Below are positions 44,760 through 54,623 of a stretch of DNA of 64,000 nt, one piece after another. The stretch is from contig NZ_CP166245.1 of assembly GCF_033597815.2 (NCBI RefSeq), forward strand, positions 310,001 to 374,000, given 5' to 3'. Source of the stretch: Staphylococcus sp. KG4-3. GTDB taxonomy: Bacteria > Bacillota > Bacilli > Staphylococcales > Staphylococcaceae. The first letter of the stretch is position 1. Every line of letters begins with the position of its first letter. Under the pieces are notes generated by a model that saw only the letters and a list, made by a program, of their open reading frames with translations, was not told the DNA's origin and ran no database searches. The position numbers and the translations under genes were made by a program.

Positions 44760-46223
44760 ATGGGCGAATTCAAAGGATTTATGAATTATGACAAACAACA
44801 ATTGCACGAGTTGTCTTTGGTTGATCGTTTGAAGAGTCACGATGCGTTTCAACAAAGATTTACGAAAGACGAAGCGGCACAACAAGGTGCTCGTTGTATG
44901 GATTGTGGTACGCCATTTTGCCAAACTGGAGAACCATTTGGTAGAGAAACCATTGGTTGTCCTATAGGTAATTATATTCCAGAATGGAACGACCTTGTTT
45001 ATAGACAAGATTTCAAAACTGCCTATGAACGGTTGAACGAAACGAATAACTTCCCTGAATTTACAGGGCGTGTTTGTCCAGCACCTTGTGAACAATCTTG
45101 TGTCATGAAGATTAATCGTGAATCAGTTGCTATTAAAGGGATTGAAAGAACTATTATAGATGAAGCTTTTGAAAATGGTTGGGTGAAACCAACAGTACCA
45201 GAGTATCGTAAAGACGAATCAGTAGCTATAGTAGGCAGTGGTCCAGCTGGTTTAACTGCTGCAGATGAATTAAATAAATTAGGATACAACGTTACAGTCT
45301 ACGAGCGTGCGCACGAAGCTGGAGGATTGTTGATGTATGGTATACCTAATATGAAATTAGATAAAGATGTAGTACGTCGCCGAATAAAAGTGATGAAAGA
45401 ATCTGGTATACGTTTTGAAACTGATACAGAAATTGGCGTGGATATTAGCAAAGAAACGCTTAACGAGCAGTATGATGCAATTATTTTATGTACTGGTTCA
45501 CAAAACGCAAGAGATTTACCTTTGGAAGGACGCATGGGATTAGGTATTCACTTTGCGATGGATTATTTAACAGAACAAGGTCAGTATTTAAATGGTGAAA
45601 TCGATGAACCATCTATTTCTGCTGAAGGTAAAAATGTGGTCGTAATCGGAGCCGGAGATACAGGAGCAGACTGTGTTGCTACTGCATTGCGTGAAAATTG
45701 TAAATCAATCGTACAATTTAATAAATATACAAAACAACCAGAAGAAATTGAATTTGATGAGAATACGTATTGGCCGTTGGCAATGCCTGTATTTAAAATG
45801 GATTATGCACATAAAGAATATAAATCACGCTTTGGTTTTGAGCCACGTGCTTATGGTGTGCAAACAATGCGCTATGATGTGGATAGAATTGGTAATGTCA
45901 AAGGCGTCTATACACAAATTCTCGAAGAAACTGATGAAGGCATGGTAGTTGTAGATGGTACTGAGCGCCATTGGCCAGCGGATTTAGTACTGCTGTCTAT
46001 AGGTTTTGTAGGTACTGAAACAACAGTGCCACATGCTTTTAATATACAAACAGAACGCAATAAAATTGTAGCTGATAACAAAGATTTTAGAACAAACCAA
46101 CCACACATATTCGCTGCAGGCGATGCTAGAAGAGGACAAAGTTTAGTTGTATGGGCGATACAAGAGGGTAGAGCGGTAGCGGATTCTGTAGATTCTTATT
46201 TAAATGAAAAAACATTAGTGTAA
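44760..46223 (+). CDS. gltD: Glutamate synthase small subunit
   Basis: A 487-residue beta subunit of glutamate synthase that passes electrons from NADPH through FAD and Fe-S clusters to GltB. N-terminal cysteines CMDCGTPFC, GCPIGNYIPEWN and CPAPCEQSC (about 44-108) bind the clusters. The FAD motif VAIVGSGPAGLTAADEL (about 157-173) and NADPH motif VVVIGAGDTGADCVA (about 294-308) follow. It starts 20 bp after gltB with GAAGGGGGA as ribosome site. A tRNA gene follows after 56 bp. Confidence 0.95.
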   Translation: MGEFKGFMNYDKQQLHELSLVDRLKSHDAFQQRFTKDEAAQQGARCMDCGTPFCQTGEPFGRETIGCPIGNYIPEWNDLVYRQDFKTAYERLNETNNFPEFTGRVCPAPCEQSCVMKINRESVAIKGIERTIIDEAFENGWVKPTVPEYRKDESVAIVGSGPAGLTAADELNKLGYNVTVYERAHEAGGLLMYGIPNMKLDKDVVRRRIKVMKESGIRFETDTEIGVDISKETLNEQYDAIILCTGSQNARDLPLEGRMGLGIHFAMDYLTEQGQYLNGEIDEPSISAEGKNVVVIGAGDTGADCVATALRENCKSIVQFNKYTKQPEEIEFDENTYWPLAMPVFKMDYAHKEYKSRFGFEPRAYGVQTMRYDVDRIGNVKGVYTQILEETDEGMVVVDGTERHWPADLVLLSIGFVGTETTVPHAFNIQTERNKIVADNKDFRTNQPHIFAAGDARRGQSLVVWAIQEGRAVADSVDSYLNEKTLV

Positions 46224-46279
46224 CTTTGTAATTTTGATTGACTTTTACAAATGGCTATAATATGATGAGTATTGTGTTT

Positions 46280-46372
46280 GGAGGAATACCCAAGTCCGGC
46301 TGAAGGGATCGGTCTTGAAAACCGACAGGAGCTTAACGGCTCGCGGGGGTTCGAATCCCTCTTCCTCCGCCA
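46280..46372 (+). tRNA. trnS: tRNA-Ser (anticodon UGA), CCA encoded
   Basis: 93 nt with acceptor GGAGGAA/TTCCTCC (46280-46286 with 46362-46368), discriminator G and encoded CCA (46370-46372). The anticodon loop CTTGAAA places TGA at 46316-46318. A long variable arm (AGGAGCTTAACGGCTC region) and GGTTCGAATCC T-arm are typical of class II tRNA-Ser. Confidence 0.96.
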
Positions 46373-46406
46373 TTATATTTTTAAAACCAAGACTAATGAA
46401 TAGATG

Positions 46407-46446
46407 AGGCAAGTATTCAATCTCGTATTGAATGCTTGCCTTTTTT
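46407..46446 (+). terminator. Terminator after tRNA-Ser
   Basis: AGGCAAGTATTCAAT (46407 onward) pairs with ATTGAATGCTTGCCT (one mismatch) and runs into six T. Confidence 0.88.
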
Positions 46447-46700
46447 GATGTGCTTTTTTAAGACTGCATGATTATATAGTAAGGTATCTAAAAAATTATG
46501 TTTATCGGTTCTTTATTAATAAGGAATTTAAAGTTATAAAATCAAAATGGTAATTTTCAATGAAAAAGAAATGTGTTTTGATGAAGAATGAACAGTTGAT
46601 AACTAAGTGAAAGCCCAAAGATTGCTACTTCTCACTTTTAGTAATAATACAGTTTATTATGGCCTTTTGTGCGATGGGGTAAAAGATTTGTATGATTTTT
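46447..46700. other. AT-rich intergenic stretch with no clear gene
   Basis: Between the tRNA terminator and the tre control region I see no ORF with a good ribosome site, no RNA gene and only a weak AGTGA/TCACT repeat near 46605-46637. Confidence 0.5.
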
Positions 46701-46701
46701 G

Positions 46702-46715
46702 TGAAAGCCTTTACA
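46702..46715 (+). promoter_or_regulatory. cre-like CcpA site in the tre promoter
   Basis: TGAAAGCCTTTACA matches cre except C for the central G. It overlaps the -35 box TTACAA, where binding would repress. Confidence 0.55.
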
Positions 46716-46739
46716 AAACTTGTCTAGACAAGTTATAAT
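46711..46739 (+). promoter_or_regulatory. Promoter of the trehalose operon
   Basis: TTACAA (46711-46716), 17-bp spacer, TATAAT (46734-46739). The spacer is almost wholly the TreR palindrome. Confidence 0.85.
46718..46733. promoter_or_regulatory. TreR operator
   Basis: ACTTGTCTAGACAAGT, a perfect 16-bp palindrome in the spacer of the treP promoter. The ACTTGTnTAnACAAGT form fits GntR-type TreR operators; repression by occlusion would be lifted by trehalose-6-phosphate. Confidence 0.85.
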
Positions 46740-46775
46740 TTCTGTAATGTTAAAAGTATAAGGGAGTGGATCGTC

Positions 46776-48203
46776 ATGGCCGTTAAAAAGAAAGATGTGC
46801 AAGATATAGTCGAAGCTGTTGGGGGCAAAGATAATTTGGACACAGCAACACACTGTGTTACACGTTTGAGACTTGTCTTGAAAGACGATGATAAAGTGGA
46901 CAAAGACCGATTGAGTAATAATGATTTAGTGAAAGGCCAGTTCAAAGCGGATAACCAATATCAAATAGTTATTGGGCCGGGAACGGTAGACGAAGTCTAT
47001 AAGCAACTGATAGCAGAAACGGGGATTAGTGAATCATCTAAAGATGATGCAAAGGCGGCAGCAGCTAAAAAGGGAAATCCTATTCAAAGATTGATTAAGT
47101 TACTGGGGGATATCTTTATACCAATCTTGCCAGCAATCGTAACTGCTGGTTTACTTATGGGAATTAATAATTTACTCACAATGGAAGATTTATTTGGACC
47201 GAAACCACTTGTTGAACAATTTCCGCAATTGGGCGATATCTCAAATATTATTAATGTCATTGCTAGTACAGCTTTCATATTTTTACCAGCATTGATTGGT
47301 TGGAGTAGTATGCGTGTGTTCGGAGGAAGTCAAATACTTGGTTTAGTGTTAGGTTTGATTTTAATGAATCCACAGCTTGTTTCTCAGTATGACATTGCAA
47401 AAGGTAACATTCCTACTTGGGATATTTTTGGTTTAGAAATCAAGCAACTAAATTATCAAGGACAAGTGTTGCCGATTTTACTTGCAGCATATGTTTTAGC
47501 TCAAATTGAAAAATTCTTAAATAAACATATTCATGATTCAATTAAAATGTTAGTTGTTGGTCCAATTGCATTACTAATAACAGGATTCTTAGCATTCATT
47601 GTTATTGGTCCTGTAGCGTTATGGCTAGGTACTGGCATTACAAATGGTGTGACGTTCGTCTTTGAACATGCTGGTTGGTTAGGTGGCGCTATTTATGGTT
47701 TGTTATACGCACCACTTGTTATTACAGGATTACATCATATGTTCTTGGCTGTTGATTTCCAACTTATGGGTAGTGAGCTCGGTGGAACATACTTATGGCC
47801 AATTTTGGCGATATCTAATATTTGTCAGGGGTCAGCAGCATTCGGCGCTTGGTTTGTTTATAGAAGACGTAAAATGGGCAAAGAACAAGGTTTGGCGATG
47901 ACTTCTGGTGTTTCAGGTTTCTTAGGGGTGACGGAACCGGCATTATTTGGTGTCAATTTACCATTGAAATATCCGTTTGTCGCAGCGATTTCAACATCTT
48001 GTGTGTTAGGAGCAATCATTGGTGCAACGCGCGTGCTTGGTAGTGTTGGTGTCGGTGGCGTTCCTGCTTTCATCTCAATTAAAAGCGAGTATTGGGGTAT
48101 CTACCTTGTATGTACCTTTTTAGCAATTGTGGTTCCGGCAATTTTAACGGTATTCTTGTCAAAATTTAGTAAAGATAAAGCAAAAGAAATGGTAGAAGAA
48201 TAA
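46776..48203 (+). CDS. treP: PTS trehalose-specific EIIBC component
   Basis: A 475-residue PTS permease that imports trehalose as trehalose-6-phosphate. The EIIB domain (1-85) has the phosphorylated Cys27 in ATHCVTRLR. EIIC (about 105-465) has ten or so membrane segments with AIVTAGLLMGINNL and GVTEPALFGVNLPLKYPF, the sugar-binding Glu motif. There is no EIIA domain, so it must use a glucose-type EIIA in trans. AAGGGAGTGG about 10 nt before the ATG is the ribosome site. First gene of treP-treC-treR. Confidence 0.93.
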   Translation: MAVKKKDVQDIVEAVGGKDNLDTATHCVTRLRLVLKDDDKVDKDRLSNNDLVKGQFKADNQYQIVIGPGTVDEVYKQLIAETGISESSKDDAKAAAAKKGNPIQRLIKLLGDIFIPILPAIVTAGLLMGINNLLTMEDLFGPKPLVEQFPQLGDISNIINVIASTAFIFLPALIGWSSMRVFGGSQILGLVLGLILMNPQLVSQYDIAKGNIPTWDIFGLEIKQLNYQGQVLPILLAAYVLAQIEKFLNKHIHDSIKMLVVGPIALLITGFLAFIVIGPVALWLGTGITNGVTFVFEHAGWLGGAIYGLLYAPLVITGLHHMFLAVDFQLMGSELGGTYLWPILAISNICQGSAAFGAWFVYRRRKMGKEQGLAMTSGVSGFLGVTEPALFGVNLPLKYPFVAAISTSCVLGAIIGATRVLGSVGVGGVPAFISIKSEYWGIYLVCTFLAIVVPAILTVFLSKFSKDKAKEMVEE

Positions 48204-48224
48204 GCATTCTAAAGCAATACAACT

Positions 48225-48254
48225 AAACTCGCTAAAACGGCTTAGCGGGTTTTT
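48225..48254 (+). terminator. Partial terminator/attenuator between treP and treC
   Basis: AAACTCGCTAA (48225-48235) pairs with TTAGCGGGTTT (48242-48252), one G-T pair, then T-rich. Likely to reduce treC-treR transcription relative to treP, or protect the treP 3' end. Confidence 0.65.
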
Positions 48255-48289
48255 CTTCTTTAAATAATATAAGTAAAGGTGGTAATTTC

Positions 48290-49924
48290 ATGAGTCAAAG
48301 TGATTGGAGAAAGTCAGTAGTTTATCAAATATATCCGAAATCATTTAATGACACGACAGGTAACGGTGAAGGTGATTTGAAAGGAATCATTGAAAAGTTA
48401 GATTATTTACAGTATTTAGGTGTAGACTACATTTGGTTAACACCAGTGTATGAATCTCCAATGAATGATAATGGTTATGACATTAGTGATTATTATAAAA
48501 TAAATGAGAAGTTCGGCACGATTGAAGATTTAGAAACACTTGTTGCTGAAGCTCATAAACGTGATTTAAAGATAATGATGGATATTGTTATAAATCATAC
48601 ATCTACAGAACACGAATGGTTTAAACAAGCATACGCTGATAGCGATAGTGAATATAGAGATTACTATTTCTTTAAAAGGTCATCTGATGCTCAACCACCA
48701 ACAAATTGGGAATCGAAATTTGGAGGGAATGCGTGGAAATACGATGAAAAGACAGATGCGTATTATTTACATTTGTTTGATGTAACACAAGCGGATTTGA
48801 ACTGGGATAACCCCAAAGTAAGGTACGCATTATATGATATTATCAATTATTGGATAGACTTCGGTATAGATGGCTTCCGTTTTGATGTTATTAATCTAAT
48901 TTCAAAAGGTGAATTTAAAAATTCTAAAAAAATAGGAAAAGAATTCTATACGGACGGCCCACATGTACATGAATATTTACATGAAATGAATGAGTGTACT
49001 TTTGGAGGTAAAGACTTAATGACTGTGGGTGAGATGTCTTCCACAACGATTGATCATTGTATAAAATATACGGCGCCTGAACGTCAAGAGTTGAATAGCG
49101 TTTTCAATTTCCATCATCTTAAAGTGGATTACGTTAATGGCGAAAAATGGTCAAATGCAAAATTAGACTTTCATAAATTAAAAGATATACTAATGGAATG
49201 GCAACTGGGCATTTATGAAGGTGGAGGTTGGAACGCGATTTTTTGGTGTAATCATGATCAACCGCGTGTTGTTTCGCGTTTTGGAAACGATACTAATGAA
49301 ATGTTACGTAAACAAAGCTCTAAGATGCTGGCAACAGTATTGCATATGATGCAAGGGACGCCATATATATATCAAGGGGAAGAAATAGGTATGACGGATC
49401 CTGGTTTTGGTAGTATTGACCAGTACAGAGATATAGAATCGTTAAACGCTTATAATAATATGAAACGAGCTGGTTATGATGAAGATGAAATATTAACAAT
49501 ATTAGGTCAAAAATCTAGAGATAACTCACGAACACCTGTACAGTGGACGAGCGAGGAAAATGCAGGATTTACTAAAGGAACACCTTGGATAGATATTCCT
49601 AATAATTTTGATCAAATCAATGTTGAAGCAGCTATTAAAGATGATCAATCTGTTTTGCATACTTACAGAGACTTAATTCGCTTACGTCATGAATACGATA
49701 TTATAACTTATGGTAGTATTGAACCATTGTACATGGAACACGATGAGTTATTTGTATATAAACGACATTATAAAGGTGAAACTTGGTTAGTTGTGGCGAA
49801 CTTTTCAAAAGAAAGTGTTACTATACCAGAAGACTTAAATGTTGAAGGTCGAGTGATGATGCAACATGGTAATATCTCGGATGGGCTGATAGATGGTTTT
49901 GGTGCAATAGTTGTAGCACAATAA
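48290..49924 (+). CDS. treC: Alpha,alpha-phosphotrehalase (trehalose-6-phosphate hydrolase)
   Basis: A 544-residue GH13 enzyme that splits trehalose-6-phosphate into glucose and glucose-6-phosphate. GH13 motifs: DIVINHTS, DGFRFDVINLISKG (nucleophile Asp near 200), TVGEMSS (acid/base Glu near 253) and WCNHDQPR (Asp near 325). Opening WRKSVVYQIYPKSFND is typical. AAAGGTGG is about 9 nt before the ATG. treR follows after 28 bp. In Bacillus the homologue is TreA. Confidence 0.94.
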   Translation: MSQSDWRKSVVYQIYPKSFNDTTGNGEGDLKGIIEKLDYLQYLGVDYIWLTPVYESPMNDNGYDISDYYKINEKFGTIEDLETLVAEAHKRDLKIMMDIVINHTSTEHEWFKQAYADSDSEYRDYYFFKRSSDAQPPTNWESKFGGNAWKYDEKTDAYYLHLFDVTQADLNWDNPKVRYALYDIINYWIDFGIDGFRFDVINLISKGEFKNSKKIGKEFYTDGPHVHEYLHEMNECTFGGKDLMTVGEMSSTTIDHCIKYTAPERQELNSVFNFHHLKVDYVNGEKWSNAKLDFHKLKDILMEWQLGIYEGGGWNAIFWCNHDQPRVVSRFGNDTNEMLRKQSSKMLATVLHMMQGTPYIYQGEEIGMTDPGFGSIDQYRDIESLNAYNNMKRAGYDEDEILTILGQKSRDNSRTPVQWTSEENAGFTKGTPWIDIPNNFDQINVEAAIKDDQSVLHTYRDLIRLRHEYDIITYGSIEPLYMEHDELFVYKRHYKGETWLVVANFSKESVTIPEDLNVEGRVMMQHGNISDGLIDGFGAIVVAQ

Positions 49925-49952
49925 TTTATAAAAGGGTAGTGAGTGAGCGCAT

Positions 49953-50678
49953 ATGACACAAAAAAAGTTTATTACAATATATGAAACTTTGCGAGCAGAC
50001 ATCATTGAATCGCGCATATCTTATGGTACACAATTACCGTCAGAATATGAACTGGTAGAAACTTATGATGCGTCACGTGAAACTGTCCGTAAAGCTTTGA
50101 ATTTATTAGTGAGAGATGGAATGATACAAAAAATTCGTGGTAAAGGTTCGGTTGTAATATATCAAGGACTAACAGAATTTCCATTTGCAGATTTAACGAG
50201 CTTTCGAGAAGTTCAACAAGGGCTAGGATTACAACATGAAACTGAAGTGAAAGTTTTAGAGCGAATACCTGCAGGGGATGTGCCAAGGGTGAAGGAAGCT
50301 TTAAATGTTACCCAAAGCACAGTATTGTGGCATGTTATTCGTACTAGAAAAATTAATGACAAAGTAAAGATAATTGATGAAGATTATTTAATAGAAGCAA
50401 TTGTTCCAGGTTTGACCTTAGATATTGTAAAAACGTCTCTATATGCATATGTAGAGAATGTGCTAGGGTTAGATATTAGTTATTCTAATAAATCAATAAC
50501 ATTTGAAGCTTTTGGTGATTTAGAGTATGAGATGTTTGGTGATGTAGCGCCACCTTATACAGCTACTGTACGGGGGATTGTACATCTCAAAGATACTACA
50601 CAATTCCAATATAATATTTCTAGGCATTTAGCCACAGAGTTTAAATTTAAAGATTTCTCAAGACGTCACAAAATATAA
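49953..50678 (+). CDS. treR: Trehalose operon repressor TreR (GntR family)
   Basis: A 241-residue GntR/HutC-type repressor. Winged helix at about 1-70 (YGTQLPSEYELVETYDASRE then TVRKALNLLVRDGMI) and a UTRA ligand domain at about 90-235. It should bind the palindrome at 46718-46733 and release it when trehalose-6-phosphate rises. Third gene of the operon, so self-regulated. Confidence 0.92.
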   Translation: MTQKKFITIYETLRADIIESRISYGTQLPSEYELVETYDASRETVRKALNLLVRDGMIQKIRGKGSVVIYQGLTEFPFADLTSFREVQQGLGLQHETEVKVLERIPAGDVPRVKEALNVTQSTVLWHVIRTRKINDKVKIIDEDYLIEAIVPGLTLDIVKTSLYAYVENVLGLDISYSNKSITFEAFGDLEYEMFGDVAPPYTATVRGIVHLKDTTQFQYNISRHLATEFKFKDFSRRHKI

Positions 50679-50747
50679 AATTTATTTATAAGATGACCAT
50701 TTTGTGAATGGTTCTAATAATCTATTTGTTAAATGAAAAGCTAATGC

Positions 50748-50777
50748 TTGCATTCAGATAGAAGAATATAGTATGAT
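50748..50777 (+). promoter_or_regulatory. Promoter of the SRP RNA gene
   Basis: TTGCAT (50748-50753), 18-bp spacer, TATGAT (50772-50777); transcript start expected at about 50785. Confidence 0.75.
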
Positions 50778-50784
50778 ATATTTT

Positions 50785-51057
50785 GCCGTGCTAGGTGGGG
50801 AGGTAGCGGTTCCCTGTACTCGAAATCCGCTTTACGCGAGACTGAATTCCTTTGCTAAGGGTACGTTTTTGTGAAGTCTGCCCAAAGCACGTAGTGTTTG
50901 AAGATCTCGGTCCTATGCAATATGAACCCATGAACCATGTCAGGTCCTGACGGAAGCAGCATTAAGTGGATCATCGTATGTGCCGTAGGGTTGCCGAGAT
51001 TTAGCTGTCGACTTTGGTTACGTTTATGATACGTATTCGAAGCGAAGGTGCACGGTT
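50785..51057 (+). ncRNA. ffs: Signal recognition particle RNA, large Bacillus type
   Basis: About 273 nt. GCCGTGC (50785-50791) pairs with GCACGG (51051-51056) at the ends. CTAGGTGGGGAGGTAGCGGT is the Alu-domain start. The conserved SRP S-domain core TGTCAGGTCCTGACGGAAGC and AGCAGCATTAAG lie near 50938-50966. The size and Alu domain are typical of Bacillaceae and staphylococci. It pairs with Ffh for membrane targeting and stands just upstream of the GNAT gene and dnaX. Confidence 0.93.
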
Positions 51058-51246
51058 TTAATTTTAAAAAATAATTAAATTAAAATATACATATATAAAG
51101 AGTGACTTCTTTTGATAGCAGTCGCTCTTTTTTTATATTAAAATATAAGCAATGCTTAAATGTTGTTTTAGTATCCGTACAAATGGAATGTGCTAACTGA
51201 TGTTATAATGTTTAAAAATAAAACTAAACGTTTGGAGGGGGTAGCC

Positions 51247-51777
51247 ATGCAAATTTACTTAAGTACTTTAACTGAAAATGATTATGATACAAGTTTAGAT
51301 GCTATTGAAGCGGCTTTTTCAGATGTGGCAGAATCAAATCACGATGAACAAGAATTAGTGAAAAAGTTGAGGAAAGCACCTGAATATAATTATGAACTAG
51401 AGGTTGTAGCTAAAAATGATGACGGTGAAGTCATAGGTCATATCATGTTATCTGAAATTGCAATTGTAAGTGGAGACAACCGTTATACCGCTTTGGCATT
51501 AGCGCCATTATCTGTATTAGCAGATTATAGAGGGAAAGGTATAGGCAAAGCGCTGATTCAAGCGGTTGAAGAACGGGCTAAAGCACAAGACTATAGTACG
51601 ATTATTGTATTGGGAGACCCATCATATTATGGTAAGTTTGGTTATGAAGAGGCACAAGATTTTGAGATTTCTAATCCGTTTGATGTACCATCGAAATTCT
51701 TTATGGTTAAATTTTTATGGGATCAATTACTTGAACAACCAAAAGGTGATGTAATTTATCCTGAAGCTTTTAACTAA
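51247..51777 (+). CDS. GNAT N-acetyltransferase (YhbS-like)
   Basis: A 176-residue GNAT protein. LAPLSVLADYRGKGIGKALIQAVEERA (about 80-106) is the acetyl-CoA loop and helix. VLGDPSYYGKFGYEEAQDF is characteristic of the YhbS group. The open frame extends to 51190, but GGAGGGGG before ATG 51247 sets the start. Substrate unknown. It lies between SRP RNA and dnaX, 59 bp from the latter. Confidence 0.9.
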   Translation: MQIYLSTLTENDYDTSLDAIEAAFSDVAESNHDEQELVKKLRKAPEYNYELEVVAKNDDGEVIGHIMLSEIAIVSGDNRYTALALAPLSVLADYRGKGIGKALIQAVEERAKAQDYSTIIVLGDPSYYGKFGYEEAQDFEISNPFDVPSKFFMVKFLWDQLLEQPKGDVIYPEAFN

Positions 51778-51836
51778 TATTCAAAGTGGAAAATACAATG
51801 CTATAATTATTGGTGAATGTAATTGGAGGTGCGAAA

Positions 51837-53552
51837 GTGAATTATCAAGCTTTATATAGAATGTTCCGACCGCAAAGTTTCGATGATGTTGTAGGACAGG
51901 AACATGTTACCAAAACACTACGTAATGCGATTTCGAAAAATAAACAATCACATGCTTATATATTTAGCGGGCCTAGGGGTACTGGGAAAACAAGTATCGC
52001 CAAAGTGTTTGCCAAAGCTATTAATTGTCTTGAGCGTGCAGATGGAGAACCTTGTAATGAATGTGCGATTTGTAAAGGTATCACTCGTGGTACAAACTCA
52101 GACGTTATTGAAATTGATGCAGCTAGTAATAATGGTGTGGATGAAATTAGAAATATTAGAGATAAAGTTAAATATGCACCTAGTGAATCGAAATTTAAAG
52201 TTTATATCATAGATGAAGTACACATGCTTACGACTGGCGCGTTTAACGCATTGCTTAAAACATTGGAAGAACCACCAGCACACGCGATTTTTATATTGGC
52301 GACAACAGAACCTCACAAAATTCCGCCTACAATTATCTCAAGAGCACAGAGATTTGATTTTAAAGCAATTAGTCAAAATGAAATTGTAGAAAGATTGAAA
52401 TTCGTAGCAGAAGAACAACAAATTGATTATGATGAAACGGCATTAGATTTTATAGCGAAAGCTTCTGAAGGTGGTATGCGTGATGCGCTAAGTATTATGG
52501 ACCAAGCTATTGCTTTTGGTGATGAGCACTTGACCTTAGAAGATGCTTTGAATGTCACGGGTAGTGTAGATGCGAAAGCGTTAGATGAATTATTTAGAGA
52601 GGTTGTAGAGGGGGATGTAAGAAATGCCTTTGCAACGTACCATAAATTTGTGTCTCAGGGTAAAGAAGTAAATCGCTTGATTAATGATATGATTTATTTT
52701 GTTAGAGATACGATTATGAATAAAACATCTAACGAAGAAACTGAATATGATGCATTAATGCATTTTGAGTTAAATGTACTATACAAAATGATAGATGTTA
52801 TTAACGATACACTTGTATCGATTCGTTTCAGTGTGAATCAAAGTGTACATTTTGAAGTATTATTAGTAAAATTAGCTGAAATGATTAAAGAAACACCTGA
52901 ACATGTTCGAACAGTTGCTACAACAGGTGTTGCAACAGAACCTAATAATGATGTATTGATACAAAGAATGGAACAACTTGAAAATGAGCTTAAATCAATT
53001 AGGGCGAATGGTATAGCGACAACTACATCGCCGCAGCAAACAAAGCGTGTTTCTAGCAAAGGTGGACAATCTAAAAATGCCTTTTCAATGCAACAAATTG
53101 CCAAAGTTTTAGATAAAGCGAATAAAGATGATATCAAACAATTGAAAGAGCATTGGCAAGAAGTTGTCGATCATGCCAAAAATAATGATATGAAATCTTT
53201 AGTTAGCTTGTTACAGAATTCTGAACCAGTGGCAGCTAGTGAGACCCATGTGCTTATCAAATTTGAGGAAGAGATTCATTGTGAAATTGTTAATAAAGAT
53301 GATGAAAAACGAGAGAACATCGAAAATGTTGTTTGTAATATTATAGATAAGACAGTTAAAGTAGTTGGGGTGCCAGCAGATCAATGGATGAGAGTGAGAA
53401 CAGAATATCTTCAAAATAGAAAAACTGGCTCAACAACAGAAGCTGGAAATGACGAACAAACTACGACTCAAATACCTGATGAAGTAGATGTTGTTCAAAA
53501 AGCAAAAGACTTATTCGGTGAAAGTACTGTAAATGTTATAGATGAAGAGTGA
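51837..53552 (+). CDS. dnaX: DNA polymerase III subunits gamma and tau
   Basis: A 571-residue clamp-loader ATPase. P-loop GPRGTGKTS (about 38-46), a zinc module with Cys in NCLERADGEPCNECAICK (about 58-75), Walker B IIDEVHML and SRC-like ISRAQRFDF. The C-terminal tau part (about 380-571) is hydrophilic and then binds polymerase and helicase. The start is GTG at 51837 after GGAGGTG. A longer frame from 51810 lacks a ribosome site. Order dnaX-ybaB-recR is conserved in Firmicutes. Confidence 0.95.
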   Translation: MNYQALYRMFRPQSFDDVVGQEHVTKTLRNAISKNKQSHAYIFSGPRGTGKTSIAKVFAKAINCLERADGEPCNECAICKGITRGTNSDVIEIDAASNNGVDEIRNIRDKVKYAPSESKFKVYIIDEVHMLTTGAFNALLKTLEEPPAHAIFILATTEPHKIPPTIISRAQRFDFKAISQNEIVERLKFVAEEQQIDYDETALDFIAKASEGGMRDALSIMDQAIAFGDEHLTLEDALNVTGSVDAKALDELFREVVEGDVRNAFATYHKFVSQGKEVNRLINDMIYFVRDTIMNKTSNEETEYDALMHFELNVLYKMIDVINDTLVSIRFSVNQSVHFEVLLVKLAEMIKETPEHVRTVATTGVATEPNNDVLIQRMEQLENELKSIRANGIATTTSPQQTKRVSSKGGQSKNAFSMQQIAKVLDKANKDDIKQLKEHWQEVVDHAKNNDMKSLVSLLQNSEPVAASETHVLIKFEEEIHCEIVNKDDEKRENIENVVCNIIDKTVKVVGVPADQWMRVRTEYLQNRKTGSTTEAGNDEQTTTQIPDEVDVVQKAKDLFGESTVNVIDEE

Positions 53553-53640
53553 TACATGACAATGTTCAAAAAGGCATGTATAATGAGAAAAAAGATAAAT
53601 CACAACAAAGTGATGTAAAAGTTTTAAGGAGGATATAATT

Positions 53641-53958
53641 ATGCGCGGTGGCGGAAATATGCAACAAATGATGAAACAAATGCAAAAAATGCAAAAGAAA
53701 ATGGGCGAAGAGCAAGAAAAGCTTAAAGAAGAAAAAGTGCAAGGTACAGCTGGTGGCGGTATGGTAACTGTAACTGTATCAGGTCATAAAGAAGTATTAG
53801 ATGTAGAAATTAAAGAAGAAGCGGTAGATCCAGATGACATTGAAATGTTACAAGACTTAGTGATTGCTGCTACAAATGAAGCAATGAATAAAGCAGATGA
53901 ACTTACGCAAGAACGTTTAGGTAAGCACACGCAAGGCTTAAACATTCCTGGAATGTGA
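53641..53958 (+). CDS. ebfC: YbaB/EbfC nucleoid-associated protein
   Basis: A 105-residue YbaB/EbfC protein that binds DNA as a dimer. [19 protein letters not shown] is the N-terminal helix, [20 protein letters not shown] the central beta part, and [19 protein letters not shown] the C-terminal helix. AAGGAGG about 9 nt before the ATG. recR starts 4 bp after the stop. Confidence 0.95.
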   Translation: MRGGGNMQQMMKQMQKMQKKMGEEQEKLKEEKVQGTAGGGMVTVTVSGHKEVLDVEIKEEAVDPDDIEMLQDLVIAATNEAMNKADELTQERLGKHTQGLNIPGM

Positions 53959-53962
53959 TCGC

Positions 53963-54559
53963 ATGCATTATCCTGAACCAATCTCGAAACTTATTGACAG
54001 TTTCATGAAACTGCCAGGCATTGGACCTAAAACGGCTCAACGTCTGGCGTTTCATGTATTAGATATGAAAGAAGACGACGTTGTTCAATTTGCCAAATCA
54101 CTTGTAGATGTTAAAAGAGAGCTAACCTATTGTAGTGTATGTGGACATATCACAGAACAAGACCCATGTTATATTTGCCAAGATAAGCAAAGAGATCGAT
54201 CTGTCATCTGTGTAGTAGAAGATGATAAAGATGTTATTGCAATGGAAAAGATGCGTGAATACAAAGGACTGTATCATGTACTACATGGTTCTATATCACC
54301 TATGGACGGTATTGGACCTGAAGATATTAATATACCTAGTTTGATTGATCGCTTAAAAGACGAAGAAGTAAAAGAATTGATACTAGCAATGAACCCTAAT
54401 TTAGAGGGAGAGTCGACAGCTATGTATATCTCAAGACTAGTAAAACCAATCGGCGTTACAGTAACGAGATTAGCACAAGGTCTTTCTGTAGGTGGAGATT
54501 TAGAGTATGCAGATGAAGTTACATTATCTAAAGCTATAATGGGTAGAACAGAGATGTAG
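53963..54559 (+). CDS. recR: Recombination protein RecR
   Basis: A 198-residue RecR, which forms a DNA-clamping ring with RecO/RecF in gap repair. Helix-hairpin-helix [15 protein letters not shown] (about 18-32), zinc finger [16 protein letters not shown] (about 57-72), Toprim VVEDDKDV (about 82-89) and a C-terminal [19 protein letters not shown] are all present. Translationally coupled to ybaB. A strong terminator follows. Confidence 0.96.
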   Translation: MHYPEPISKLIDSFMKLPGIGPKTAQRLAFHVLDMKEDDVVQFAKSLVDVKRELTYCSVCGHITEQDPCYICQDKQRDRSVICVVEDDKDVIAMEKMREYKGLYHVLHGSISPMDGIGPEDINIPSLIDRLKDEEVKELILAMNPNLEGESTAMYISRLVKPIGVTVTRLAQGLSVGGDLEYADEVTLSKAIMGRTEM

Positions 54560-54588
54560 CAATGCATGAAATGCATAGTAAATAGAGT

Positions 54589-54623
54589 ATAAGGCTATTC
54601 CATTTTGGGATAGCCTTATTTTT
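54589..54623 (+). terminator. Terminator of dnaX-ybaB-recR
   Basis: ATAAGGCTATTCC (54589-54601) pairs with GGGATAGCCTTAT (54607-54619) and runs into T5. Confidence 0.92.
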
